DNA of 36,156 bases, from positions 1 to 36,156 of IMG/VR virus record IMGVR_UViG_3300044712_000303; one strand, 5' to 3'. Numbering within the stretch: position 1 is the stretch's first letter; each line of letters starts with the position of its first letter. The notes beneath the pieces were generated by a model. It had not been told where the DNA came from. It searched no databases and worked only from the letters and a program-made list of their open reading frames with translations. Origin of the DNA: a virus. The position numbers were made by a program, and so were the translations under genes. This document shows, piece after piece, positions 28,584-36,156 of the stretch.

Positions 28584-28997
28584 TTATGCACCTACAACAT
28601 CCTTAGTCAATGCTCCTGTGCCTTGCAATGTAACTTCTACGGTTGCAATTTCTTGGTCGCCTGCTTGAACTGGCTTAGAAGCTACATAAGCAGTACCTGT
28701 AAGAGTTGTATCTGCAACAGTTGCAGTCTTAAATGATACAGTTAATGCAGTTTGGTCTAACCAAGCAGTCAATAATTCATCGTAAGTATAGTTAGCACCA
28801 CCATCTGCGTAATCAACTTGAATAGTAGATGTGATAGACCAAGACTTACGACCTGGAATTTGAGTTGCCCATGCACCACTATCTTTGCTTGAAGTTTCAA
28901 TCATTGAAGTGGATAAATCGATACTACAAGTAGTTTCGTTTGCTATTTTTTTAGTACCTACGAAGATGCGTAAGTCTGTTCCTTTTACTAATGCCAT
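28584..28997 (-). CDS. Major tail tube protein
   Basis: The product is 137 residues, which polymerise into the tail tube. It is beta-rich, with the TP901-1/phi-like tail tube pattern: MALVKGTDLRIFVGTKKIAN at the start, DLSTSMIETSSKDSGAW (27-43), then PGRKSWSITSTIQVDY (48-63) and a Thr-rich C-terminus. Size and gene order (after the tail terminator, before the chaperones, with a terminator hairpin downstream) agree. Confidence 0.9.
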   Translation of the reverse strand: MALVKGTDLRIFVGTKKIANETTCSIDLSTSMIETSSKDSGAWATQIPGRKSWSITSTIQVDYADGGANYTYDELLTAWLDQTALTVSFKTATVADTTLTGTAYVASKPVQAGDQEIATVEVTLQGTGALTKDVVGA

Positions 28998-29004
28998 TTT
29001 ATTA

Positions 29005-29448
29005 TTAATTTAATTGATTTAACAATTGACTGAAAATTATATTTTGTTCTACTTGCCATCCTGTTGGCAATTGTAATATTACGGAATTTGTTTGATATTC
29101 ACAATTGATGACTTGCCAACCTGTTAAGTATTGGCTAAACCCATAGGTATTATTAGATGTAATAATACGAGCAATGATAAGATTAGAAATATCATTTACT
29201 TCCTTTTTCCCACCTTCGCTTGAATCATATCTTTGAATAACACTAATTTCAATTGTAGAATCTCTTTGAAATGTATCTTTACTCCTTTCTCCTCTTGAAA
29301 TCTGATTTCCTAAAATAATAACAGGATATACTGCACCTTCAGGAACAATTTCATCATAAACGCCAACTGCTTGGCTATTATAGGTAATTCCACTTAATGC
29401 TTGGTAGTATGCCTTCCGTAAATCAAATGCACTATCCTTGTTTATCAT
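29005..29448 (-). CDS. Tail terminator / completion protein
   Basis: The product is 147 residues and caps the tail tube so that it can join the head. KDSAFDLRKAYYQALSGITY at the start, VYPVIILGNQISRGERSKDT and a mid beta region (STIEISVIQRYD) match the DUF3168-like tail terminator layout. It sits between the gp10-like gene (4-nt ATGA overlap) and the tail tube gene. Confidence 0.75.
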   Translation of the reverse strand: MINKDSAFDLRKAYYQALSGITYNSQAVGVYDEIVPEGAVYPVIILGNQISRGERSKDTFQRDSTIEISVIQRYDSSEGGKKEVNDISNLIIARIITSNNTYGFSQYLTGWQVINCEYQTNSVILQLPTGWQVEQNIIFSQLLNQLN

Positions 29449-29882
29449 TTTAGTAAATTTTTCATTAATGTACTTGTTCTTCTATTTAAACTTCTTCTTG
29501 CAATAATGTAGTAATGTAAAAAGTATCGCCTTGGTTTTACTGGCATTCTTGGATTACCTCTTTTGAATTTTAATGCAAAATCAGAAAATTCGCTATACTC
29601 AGCGTTTAATCTAAATTTATTACCTGTACCAAACTCTTGATAAGGAGAATGCCCTGCACTAAATCCAATTTTAATATTTGGGCTTCTTTTACTCCCTAAG
29701 TTATTCCTATATTGGCTACCCTTTAACTCTCCAGTATCAACAGGTGCACTTGACCTTGACCTCATCTCAATGAAATCTGCTTCTTTTAGCACATTCTCAT
29801 TAACTTGATTTTCAAGTCTTGACTTTGCTCTGTCAATCTTATTTTGCAAAACTTTAAGACCTGCGAAAGTTATTTTAATCAC
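29445..29882 (-). CDS. HK97 gp10-like connector protein
   Basis: The product is 145 residues from a GTG at 29882, which overlaps the preceding stop (GTGATTAA); a longer frame from TTG at 29933 would lie inside the upstream gene. The family signature is present: APVDTGELKGS (about residues 48-58) and GHSPYQEFGTG (about 80-90). HK97 gp10-type proteins join the head-tail interface or tail tube top. The C-terminus is basic (RRSLNRRTSTLMKNLLK). Confidence 0.8.
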   Translation of the reverse strand: MIKITFAGLKVLQNKIDRAKSRLENQVNENVLKEADFIEMRSRSSAPVDTGELKGSQYRNNLGSKRSPNIKIGFSAGHSPYQEFGTGNKFRLNAEYSEFSDFALKFKRGNPRMPVKPRRYFLHYYIIARRSLNRRTSTLMKNLLK

Positions 29883-30225
29883 TTCTCTTTGTTGCTTTAA
29901 AAGTAAGTTTAGTTTTTGTGAAGTCGGGGTCAATAATATTGCTCAAAGCATAATCAACACCATTAACTTCTAAAATATCAGTCGTTCTTGGTACAAACGC
30001 ATTTCGGTATCTCATTTCTCCTTCAAAGGATTGATTTACTCCAAACTTGGAACTCTCAATGTTTCTAATACCACCGTAGTTACCATAGAACGAACTGGTT
30101 TCTGCAAAGTAAATATTCGTAGTATAACTCGAATAAGTTACTCCTGATAAACCACCTGCACCATCGGGAGTGCCCGATAGCTTGCGTTTAAATGTGCCTT
30201 TAATTCTATTAAGTCTATTATACAT
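29875..30225 (-). CDS. Head closure / head-tail joining protein
   Basis: The product is 116 residues, in the position of SPP1 gp16 and HK97 head closure proteins, after the gp6-like adaptor. It is beta-rich with a Lys/Arg-rich start (MYNRLNRIKGTFKRKLSGTP) and a TTDILEVNGVDYALSNIID stretch (about 80-98), as in small beta-barrel head closure proteins. It overlaps the genes on both sides by 8 nt. Confidence 0.7.
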   Translation of the reverse strand: MYNRLNRIKGTFKRKLSGTPDGAGGLSGVTYSSYTTNIYFAETSSFYGNYGGIRNIESSKFGVNQSFEGEMRYRNAFVPRTTDILEVNGVDYALSNIIDPDFTKTKLTFKATKRSD

Positions 30226-30754
30226 AAATAGGGCGATAATGTCTTATTCTGTCCTTAATTGCCTTTAAAGCAAGTCTTTTATCTTCAACCTTGTTATCAA
30301 AATCTACTGCAATAATATCAAGAACTGCATTCTCAATATCTTTTGGCAAAGTAGAGAATCCACAAATATAAGTTACTTTAATGCCATCGGCACTATAAGC
30401 ACTAATCTTTGTTTTTTCACCACTCAATTCGTAATCCTTATCAAGAACAAGATTTGTACCACTAAAATTAACTACCGAAGTAATTGATTGAATAGGTGCA
30501 AATGGTAACATAACCGTACCATTGATTTGTGTATAAGAAAGTCTTACCGTTTTAGTCTTTAATCCACATTCGGTAAATAACTCAACCTCACGAAAAGCCG
30601 AAGCTAATAGTGCATTAAGTTTATCATCTTGGTCGTTAAAATCAATGTTTAAGTGTTCCTTAACTTGTGCTAAAGTTATAGGAATAGGTAGTGAATCTGA
30701 TGTTACCACCAAATCCATACCTTGTGTCTTAACTGATTCTATTTCGTAAGCCAT
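30218..30754 (-). CDS. Head-tail connector, gp6-like
   Basis: The product is 178 residues. ITLAQVKEHLNIDFNDQDDK and LNALLASAFREVELFTE (about 26-60) form the helical part of the HK97 gp6 / SPP1 gp15 adaptor family, followed by a beta section (GTVMLPFAPIQSITSV) and a C-terminal helix (DIENAVLDIIAVDFDN). The protein binds as a ring under the portal. It overlaps the small gene upstream by 1 nt. Confidence 0.85.
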   Translation of the reverse strand: MAYEIESVKTQGMDLVVTSDSLPIPITLAQVKEHLNIDFNDQDDKLNALLASAFREVELFTECGLKTKTVRLSYTQINGTVMLPFAPIQSITSVVNFSGTNLVLDKDYELSGEKTKISAYSADGIKVTYICGFSTLPKDIENAVLDIIAVDFDNKVEDKRLALKAIKDRIRHYRPIYV

Positions 30755-30951
30755 TATTTCTTCTTAAATACAGGTTTATCAGCCTTATCCTTTTCTGCTT
30801 TAACTGGAGCAGACTTCTCTAAAACTTCAACCAATTTTTTACTATTTAAAACATCTGCACGAGCATCAGAACATTCAAAAATATCTCCAGCTTGTCTTAA
30901 TGCGTTAGTTTCCAAATCATGGAAAATGGTTAATACTTTTACCTTAGCCAT
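30754..30951 (-). CDS. Small head-associated protein
   Basis: The product is 65 residues. The first 45 (VKVLTIFHDLETNALRQAGD and LNSKKLVEVLEK) look like a small beta-alpha domain found after major capsid genes in many phages (a KF.D..T......GD..E pattern). The tail is Lys-rich and disordered (KAEKDKADKPVFKKK). It could be a capsid decoration or accessory protein; the role is unproven. Confidence 0.7.
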   Translation of the reverse strand: MAKVKVLTIFHDLETNALRQAGDIFECSDARADVLNSKKLVEVLEKSAPVKAEKDKADKPVFKKK

Positions 30952-30970
30952 TGTAATTTATTTAGATTTT

Positions 30971-31007
30971 AAAAAATAAGCCTACTGTTCTTATGGGAAG
31001 TAGGCTT
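30971..31007 (-). terminator. Terminator after the major capsid gene
   Basis: On the minus strand AAGCCTACT (31007-30999) and AGTAGGCTT (30986-30978) make a perfect 9-bp stem with a 12-nt loop, followed by ATTTTTT (30977-30971). Partial termination here would keep capsid protein in excess over connector proteins. Confidence 0.88.
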
Positions 31008-31036
31008 ACATAATCAACACAAAACAAAAAGATATA

Positions 31037-32221
31037 TTATGCTACCACAAAAACACCTTTTCTCATTGCAGAACCGAAGTAGATTGGCAACGCAATTGAT
31101 TCCTCAACACGAACAGTTACTAAGTTCTTAGTGAAGTTATCACCATCTTCGTAAGCAAATTCAGTCATGATGTTATCTTCGAACAACAATTCTGCTGCAC
31201 GATTCATATCACCAACTAAGAAGCTATTAGCATCAATGATGTCAGTAGCAATTACAGTAACACCAGCGATAGATAAGTTACCACTTGCAACCAATGAAGG
31301 GAAAGAATAACCTGCACCTGATTCTTTGTTAATTAACAATTCCATGAAGTCGATTGGGTTAACCAAAACAACATTTGGAGTGAAACGAGCAGCCTTCAAT
31401 TGTGCGATAGCGTTAGCTAACTTATCCCAACGGTTAGAAGAAGTTGTTACTGAACCAGATGGAGTGTAAGAAGTAGCTGATTCCCAAAGACCTACAAAAT
31501 CAGAAGTTCCTGCAGTATCTAACAAGTTAGTATCTTCAACGATTAACAAATCTTGTACCATTTGAGTAGATACGAAGTTTTGCAACCAAGATAAACGCTG
31601 CAACATTTGCTTAGAAATCTTAGCGTAAGCAGCGATTGTCTTAGGAGTTACCTCAGTGATTGTGAAATCGTAATCTACTTGAGCCTTAGAAGCACCTTCA
31701 GTTTGGATTGCAGGAGCACCTTCGCCACCTGATTTCTTAGCAAACTTGAATACACCGTTTTGCTCAATTGTAGAAGAACGCATCAAATCACGCAAGTGAA
31801 TCTGACGGAATGGGTCAGTCAAGATAGTGTTTGACAAACCAGCAATCTTAGAAGCCCAATCAGAACCAATGTTTGCAGGCAAAGTCATTGTACCTACTGC
31901 CTTCATGTTCAATCCGAAAGCTGCATCACGACGAGCACCTAAAGCCTTAAATTTATCAGCGTTAGCTTCGAAAGCCTTAGCCATAAAGTTTTCAGGTTGA
32001 GAAGCTACATTCTTTTGGTTAGAATCCAAGATAGCATCAGCTAACCCTTTCTCTACCAAACCTAATTTCTCCTCTAAAGAAGCAAATTTCTCACCTGCAT
32101 TCTTAACTTGGTTAGTCAAATCGTCAATGTTCAAACCTTCGATTTCACGACTAACACCTTTTTGAATCATTTCGTTAAGGTCGCCTTTTACTTCCTCAAC
32201 TAACTTTTTAATATCCTCCAT
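31037..32221 (-). CDS. Major capsid protein, HK97 fold
   Basis: The product is 394 residues. The N-terminal 60-100 residues are a charged coiled coil (MEDIKKLVEEVKGDLNEMIQ; FASLEEKLGLVEKGLADAIL), the scaffolding delta domain that the prohead protease removes. The shell domain follows, with FRQIHLRDLMRSSTIE (about 140-155), TPKTIAAYAKISKQMLQRL (about 192-210) and a C-terminal segment VTVRVEESIALPIYFGSAM. It overlaps the protease gene by 1 nt (TAATG), and a strong terminator follows. Confidence 0.95.
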   Translation of the reverse strand: MEDIKKLVEEVKGDLNEMIQKGVSREIEGLNIDDLTNQVKNAGEKFASLEEKLGLVEKGLADAILDSNQKNVASQPENFMAKAFEANADKFKALGARRDAAFGLNMKAVGTMTLPANIGSDWASKIAGLSNTILTDPFRQIHLRDLMRSSTIEQNGVFKFAKKSGGEGAPAIQTEGASKAQVDYDFTITEVTPKTIAAYAKISKQMLQRLSWLQNFVSTQMVQDLLIVEDTNLLDTAGTSDFVGLWESATSYTPSGSVTTSSNRWDKLANAIAQLKAARFTPNVVLVNPIDFMELLINKESGAGYSFPSLVASGNLSIAGVTVIATDIIDANSFLVGDMNRAAELLFEDNIMTEFAYEDGDNFTKNLVTVRVEESIALPIYFGSAMRKGVFVVA

Positions 32222-32949
32222 TATTTAAACGAGTTTTTTAATTGTTGTAAAAATTCTAATTGTTGTTTTTGGATTAATTCTTCTGGATTAACAACTTCGG
32301 GAGTGGTAATAATTTCCGACTTCTCTCTGCTATTAATTAGCTTGAACATTTCCGACTTGATAAAGTTATACTCAATTTCTAACAATTCATAGGATTCGTC
32401 TTTTAAATTTCCTTTACGCAACATTTTGTAAAGTTTTTCAAATCTATCAGATAAGCCCTTAGCATCTAACGATTTCAACCCCAAAAATGGAGTATCTGGG
32501 TTAGCTGCCCATAAAACTGAAGAAAACTCATATAATTTAACTTCTTGAATCTCATAATAAGCAGGCTTATTTTTAGGCTCTACTTTTTCTTCCTTAATTG
32601 TTGAGAAACCAATTGAGTGCTGATTAATTAATCCTTCTTCGTAAAGTTTAAGGATGTCCTCACCAACTTCGGTATCAACAATTTTAGCTTCAAAGTAAAG
32701 ACCAAATGAATCCTCCTTTAAGACTTGTGGCTTTCCAAGAGGCTTAGAAGAATCGTGGTCATGTAAAAACCAAATCTCATTCTTTCCATTAACACCTCTT
32801 TCTTTTATGGTTTTAGAAAATGCTCCAGGCATAATCATATCACCATGCAAATCAACATTACCAAACTTAGCAGCGTAACCTGTTACGATTCGCTTTTCAA
32901 TATCTAAGTCAGTAATTTCTCCATCAGACTTTATTTTATAATCTCTCAT
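32221..32949 (-). CDS. Prohead protease, S78 family
   Basis: The product is 242 residues from the ATG at 32949 (MRDYKIKSDG); a TTG two codons upstream is not needed. The S78 elements are RIVTGYAAKFGNVDLHGDMI (20-39), FLHDHD (61-66, catalytic His63 or His65) and NQHSIGFS (109-116, catalytic Ser112). The last 80 residues are helical and Gln/Glu-rich and may act as additional scaffold. It cuts scaffold domains from the capsid precursor. A promoter sits just upstream, so capsid and protease can be boosted separately. Confidence 0.92.
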   Translation of the reverse strand: MRDYKIKSDGEITDLDIEKRIVTGYAAKFGNVDLHGDMIMPGAFSKTIKERGVNGKNEIWFLHDHDSSKPLGKPQVLKEDSFGLYFEAKIVDTEVGEDILKLYEEGLINQHSIGFSTIKEEKVEPKNKPAYYEIQEVKLYEFSSVLWAANPDTPFLGLKSLDAKGLSDRFEKLYKMLRKGNLKDESYELLEIEYNFIKSEMFKLINSREKSEIITTPEVVNPEELIQKQQLEFLQQLKNSFK

Positions 32950-32966
32950 ATACAAATCAATATTCG

Positions 32967-32996
32967 CAAATATAACAAAAATAAATTACTACCAAA
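32967..32996 (-). promoter_or_regulatory. Promoter for protease and major capsid genes
   Basis: On the minus strand TTTG (32996-32993), an 18-nt spacer and TATATTTG (32974-32967) match the Bacteroidota consensus fully. The start point would be only about ten bases before the protease ATG, giving a nearly leaderless mRNA. Confidence 0.75.
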
Positions 32997-33728
32997 CTAT
33001 ACAAACATTATCCCACATCGGCAATTAACCAATTCGGATACGGGGGCACTATTATCTCCAGGGGCATTCATAGGGAATCCACCTACGATAAACTTTTCAG
33101 ATAAGCCAATAGGAGGATAATTAACCATAGCATTATGCGTTGCTCTTTCTTTTCCATCTAAAGTAACTATCCATTTTTTCTTAATTTCTTTTTTCTCCAA
33201 TTTAGCCCACTCTAAACTTGCAAGATTCATAATCTTTGTTGTTTCGGTTCTCGCAATAGTTTGAGCACGAATAATATTCTTTTGAGTTAAATATAATCCG
33301 AGTAAAGTAATTATTGCTGATGTAGGAATACCTTGGCTAACCTTATCCTCTACAAATCGCTTTATATCGTTTTTTATTGTCCGAATGATACCAAGTATCA
33401 CAATGAACTCAACGAGGTTGTTAAATAGCAAAAGAACGGCTAAATTCCATGCGTTATTAAACTCATCATCTTCGGCTTTTTTGTTTGTCCCATTAAGGAA
33501 CTCATTTTGCTTTCTACCAAACTTGTAATAAGCATCTTTAAGTATCTCCATCATCCACTTATCACTAAAGTGTGATGTAATGTGAAATGTACTCGGATTC
33601 CTACCTTCAAGACTTTGAATGTAAGCCTTAGTTTCAATATTTAATTTAGTTTGAAGGAAAGCATAAAAACCTCTTTCGTTTATATCATGCCTTCGTGTCC
33701 ATGCTCGGATGTATTGTTCTTCGGTCAT
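32997..33728 (-). CDS. MuF-like minor head protein
   Basis: The product is 243 residues. The C-terminal third is the Phage_Mu_F domain: QTIARTETTKIMNLASLEWA (about 156-175), then ERATHNAM, and ELVNCRCGIMFV at the very end. The N-terminal part is helical. MuF proteins bind portal and head interior and in some phages carry toxins, but here the protein has no extra domain. It starts with an ATGA overlap on the small membrane gene upstream. Confidence 0.88.
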   Translation of the reverse strand: MTEEQYIRAWTRRHDINERGFYAFLQTKLNIETKAYIQSLEGRNPSTFHITSHFSDKWMMEILKDAYYKFGRKQNEFLNGTNKKAEDDEFNNAWNLAVLLLFNNLVEFIVILGIIRTIKNDIKRFVEDKVSQGIPTSAIITLLGLYLTQKNIIRAQTIARTETTKIMNLASLEWAKLEKKEIKKKWIVTLDGKERATHNAMVNYPPIGLSEKFIVGGFPMNAPGDNSAPVSELVNCRCGIMFV

Positions 33729-33862
33729 CTTTTGTTTCTAAATATGCGTTCAACCTTTTTGCGTTCAATTCTTTTATGCTCAGGCTCATAAGTAATCATG
33801 AACCCAAGCAAGAAAGAACCTACTACACTAACTATTAAAATAATTGAAGTTATGTAATCCAT
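33725..33862 (-). CDS. Small membrane protein in the head module
   Basis: The product is 45 residues, MDYITS, a single hydrophobic segment (IILIVSVVGSFLLGFMI, residues 7-23), then a very basic tail (HKRIERKKVERIFRNKR). It lies between portal and MuF genes and overlaps the MuF start (ATGA), leaving 1 nt to the portal stop, so the entire portal-MuF gap is coding. A membrane protein here is unexpected in a head operon. The basic tail would be cytoplasmic. The function is unknown. Confidence 0.65.
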   Translation of the reverse strand: MDYITSIILIVSVVGSFLLGFMITYEPEHKRIERKKVERIFRNKR

Positions 33863-33863
33863 A

Positions 33864-35237
33864 TTAATCTTCATCTATAATTGGCGAACCAATTGTGTTA
33901 GGGTCAATATTCAAGCTACCAATCGGCACTTGATTTGATTTAATATACACATTTTGCATAATTGGGTCATTAGTTGGCTCAAAGTCCATAAACACCCTTT
34001 TCTCATCTTGTGTAAGCACACCATCAAGTTTTTCCAAGATTGTCGCTGCATCTAAGAAGTTTTGCTTCATCTCTGGATAAGCATCAACATCAAAACGAAG
34101 AATGTATTGAGATGGGTTAATGTTCATTGTTGGAGCAAGCCAAGCAAGCATTTTCTCTAACACCTTTGATTGTAACGGAATAACGCAGTTAATAATCATT
34201 CTACGGATAAAGTGAGCCAAGTTGCTTTCCGTTAAGTTATCCGAGTTTAAAAGCACATAAGGATAGTGCCATAAACGGCAAAGTTGCTCAGTAGATAACT
34301 TACTCATTTGGCGAAGGTCTAAATCAATGTTGCTTGTTGATAGCTTCAAGTAACCCATCTTCGTGTTTGAGAAAGCAATACGACCTTGGTTAGCCGAATT
34401 ATAAACTTTGTCATAAACTCGGTCTTGCAAGTCTTGGTAACCACTTCCACTAATGTCTTGTACATTCGGGTCATCGGTATAAAGCATACCAACTGCACCA
34501 CGAGTTTCGTAATTCTCAATTGCAACTTCTTCTCCACTATTTGCTTTTTGCAATACACGAGAACCTGCTTGCAAAGGAGAGAATCCACGAGGTATGCTCA
34601 AGAAGTTAGTTTCATTAGGGTTGAATGAACGGAACGATAAGAAATACTTAGGGTCAATGTTTTTAACATTTAAAGAAAAAATATTATACCCAACAATCTT
34701 ACGGAATCCATCGGTAACGATTTGGTAGTCGTTAGCAGCGATAACATGAAGTCTTGCAATTCTACCCTTTTTAATTGGGTCTTCCTCGGCATACACACCT
34801 ACATCACCCAAAAGCAAGTACCATGAGAAAATAGCCTCAAAAAACTCTTTTGTTGTTTGGTAGTTGTTAGGTTGTCTTAATAATGCCAAAATTGGATGTT
34901 CTTCCAATTCTTTTAAGTTCTTTCTCTTAATGCCATTAGCTTCCAAGATACTTCTATCATTTGGTCGCATCATTAAGGATTTATATCTCTCGGCTTTCTT
35001 TACATCAATCTTATTAGCTTGATATAATTCTAACGGAACTTCAACTGCACGAGATGCAATATCACTAATGATTGCATACACATCCACATTCTTTTCGTAT
35101 CCATTTTGAATCGCATCACGATAGTCAGCGTTGTACAAAGAATAGGTTTGCCCACCCATGAAGATTTGTTGTTGCTTCATTTGTTGAGCATTAATGTTAA
35201 TGGCTTTTTTGCCAGTAAAAAAATCAAGTAATCCCAT
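33864..35237 (-). CDS. Portal protein
   Basis: The product is 457 residues, the dodecameric ring at the head vertex through which DNA passes. The HK97-type portal signatures are visible: MGLLDFFTGKKA at the start, NVDVYAIISDIASRAVEVPL (about 49-68), RLHVIAANDYQIV, EQLCRLWHYPYVLLN and ESNLAHFIRRMIINCVIPL in the stem/clip helices, ending with a helical crown. It is encoded directly after terL (3 nt apart). Confidence 0.93.
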   Translation of the reverse strand: MGLLDFFTGKKAININAQQMKQQQIFMGGQTYSLYNADYRDAIQNGYEKNVDVYAIISDIASRAVEVPLELYQANKIDVKKAERYKSLMMRPNDRSILEANGIKRKNLKELEEHPILALLRQPNNYQTTKEFFEAIFSWYLLLGDVGVYAEEDPIKKGRIARLHVIAANDYQIVTDGFRKIVGYNIFSLNVKNIDPKYFLSFRSFNPNETNFLSIPRGFSPLQAGSRVLQKANSGEEVAIENYETRGAVGMLYTDDPNVQDISGSGYQDLQDRVYDKVYNSANQGRIAFSNTKMGYLKLSTSNIDLDLRQMSKLSTEQLCRLWHYPYVLLNSDNLTESNLAHFIRRMIINCVIPLQSKVLEKMLAWLAPTMNINPSQYILRFDVDAYPEMKQNFLDAATILEKLDGVLTQDEKRVFMDFEPTNDPIMQNVYIKSNQVPIGSLNIDPNTIGSPIIDED

Positions 35238-35240
35238 TGT

Positions 35241-36156
35241 TTAAAAAATTAAAAGTTTCTTTTTAGAATACTTCGTATAAATCGCATATCGAATAGCATC
35301 AAGTGCGTGGTTAAAGTCATCTATCGGTTTGTTGATTGGTTTACCACCAACCGTTAGCCATTGATAATTATCCACTTCTTTCTTGATATTCTTTGACCTA
35401 CGAGTGTAATACACCTCATACTCTCGCAATTTACTAATACCAGCATTAACGGAATCGTTCCCTTTTACTGCTTTAAGAACTTTGACCCCAGCACGTCTTA
35501 ATTCCTCAATTGATTTAGGGTCTGCACTATCGGCATAAATTTCCCCATACTTATCGGGGTACATTTCAATCCTTTTGACCAAATCGGAATTAGTTAATCC
35601 TTTATCGTAAATTACTTCGTCAAGGTACAACTTATTACCAATTTTAGCAATTCTTATAAGAGCAGTCGGGTCATTAGAAAATCCAAAGTCAAGCCCACTA
35701 AAGATAACCTCGGCATCCTTCGGGAAGAACTCACACACTTGCCAATCGTGGTAAATCAAGGATTCACTACTTGGTTTAGGGTTTTGCTGATAAAGTGATT
35801 CAAAAGTAAAAGGTTCGTTCTTTTTAACCCTTAATAGCTTCTCAGCACTATGTTTTGCTTCCCATAAAGCCTCACCCTCTTTTCTTGGGTCATAATCATT
35901 CTCGGCTCTTTCTCTTAAAGCAGGAAACTCAATTATCGTCCAATCATCATCTCTTTCAAGCAAACGACCTGCTAAGTCATCATCATACCACCGAGTTTGA
36001 ATAATAATTTGTGCAGAATCGTTATGTAAGCGAGTTTCGAACACATCGGTGTACCAATTCCACAATTGCTCCTTGATAATGTTAGATTGAGCCTCTTGTC
36101 GGTCTTTTAATGGGTCGTCAATGATACCTAAATCAACGGCAGTTCCCGTTAGTGAA
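35241..36156 (-). CDS. terL: Large terminase subunit, C-terminal part (nuclease)
   Basis: This continues the gene at 1-619 across the circular join (36004 to 1). It encodes the linker and the RNase H-like nuclease that cuts DNA at the start and end of packaging. Metal-binding acids are visible in GLDFGFSNDP and LDEVIYDKG, then ADSADPKSIEELRRAGVKV and, near the end, FNHALDAIRYAIY. The C-terminus is basic (KYSKKKLLIF). Bases 36005-36156 duplicate 1-152, so the last part of this frame is the same gene seen twice. Confidence 0.95.
   Translation of the reverse strand, partial: SLTGTAVDLGIIDDPLKDRQEAQSNIIKEQLWNWYTDVFETRLHNDSAQIIIQTRWYDDDLAGRLLERDDDWTIIEFPALRERAENDYDPRKEGEALWEAKHSAEKLLRVKKNEPFTFESLYQQNPKPSSESLIYHDWQVCEFFPKDAEVIFSGLDFGFSNDPTALIRIAKIGNKLYLDEVIYDKGLTNSDLVKRIEMYPDKYGEIYADSADPKSIEELRRAGVKVLKAVKGNDSVNAGISKLREYEVYYTRRSKNIKKEVDNYQWLTVGGKPINKPIDDFNHALDAIRYAIYTKYSKKKLLIF
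36005..36156. repeat. Terminal redundancy, right copy
   Basis: Identical to 1-152 except for G at 36030 (T at 26). See the left copy. Confidence 0.95.

Overview
The window is the complete, circularly closing genome of a tailed siphovirus. Bases 1-152 recur at 36005-36156 with one mismatch, so the unique unit is 36,004 bp and the large terminase gene runs across the join. The probable host is a member of the Bacteroidota. Promoter candidates have the Bacteroidota form (TTG near -33, TAnnTTTG near -7), start codons generally lack a purine-rich Shine-Dalgarno sequence, the DNA is AT-rich, and several small proteins look like those of Flavobacterium/Bacteroides phages. No integrase, partition gene, reverse transcriptase, tRNA or CRISPR array was found, so a lytic life style is the simplest reading, though not proved.

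Layout. (1) 1026-2231 is a non-coding control region of about 1.2 kb between divergent transcription units. It holds six copies of a 23-bp dyad, AT-rich blocks, a strongly strand-asymmetric C-rich block with two palindromes, and a leftward promoter candidate. It is the best candidate for the replication origin and/or the switch between early and late genes. (2) 2232-5115, plus strand: about ten small genes of unknown function, read from two near-identical promoters and closed by a row of hairpins. (3) 5460-8260, plus strand: a ribbon-helix-helix regulator whose promoter contains a dyad, an HNH endonuclease, small membrane peptides, a RusA resolvase and a possible nucleotide pyrophosphohydrolase. 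(4) 8361-14421, plus strand: replication and recombination, with an SSB-like protein, a RecE-type PD-(D/E)XK exonuclease, a probable helicase loader and DnaB helicase, interleaved with tightly overlapping small genes. (5) 14422-14566: convergent terminators. (6) 14567-36004 plus 1-1025, minus strand: the late genes. In order of transcription they are small and large terminase, portal, a small membrane protein, MuF-like protein, S78 prohead protease, HK97-type major capsid protein, head-tail connectors, tail terminator, tail tube, tail assembly chaperone pair, tape measure, a large tail protein, a small tail protein, two fibre proteins (one with an S74 chaperone), accessory proteins, holin candidate, M15 endolysin, unimolecular spanin and a metallophosphoesterase.

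How it works together. The early genes probably reprogramme the host and start DnaB-driven replication with host polymerase, since the phage has none. SSB, exonuclease and RusA process concatemers for TerS/TerL packaging through the portal. The tail is built around a 732-residue tape measure with the G/GT chaperones, the longer form made by a -1 frameshift at A AAA AAG. A second A-tract frameshift is likely at the end of the large tail protein gene. Lysis uses holin, M15 peptidase and u-spanin.

The least explained parts are the six-dyad control region, the second frameshift, an AACCTTAA motif placed 11-12 nt before the start codons of the first small genes, and a three-frame overlapping chain of tiny genes at 11092-11650.
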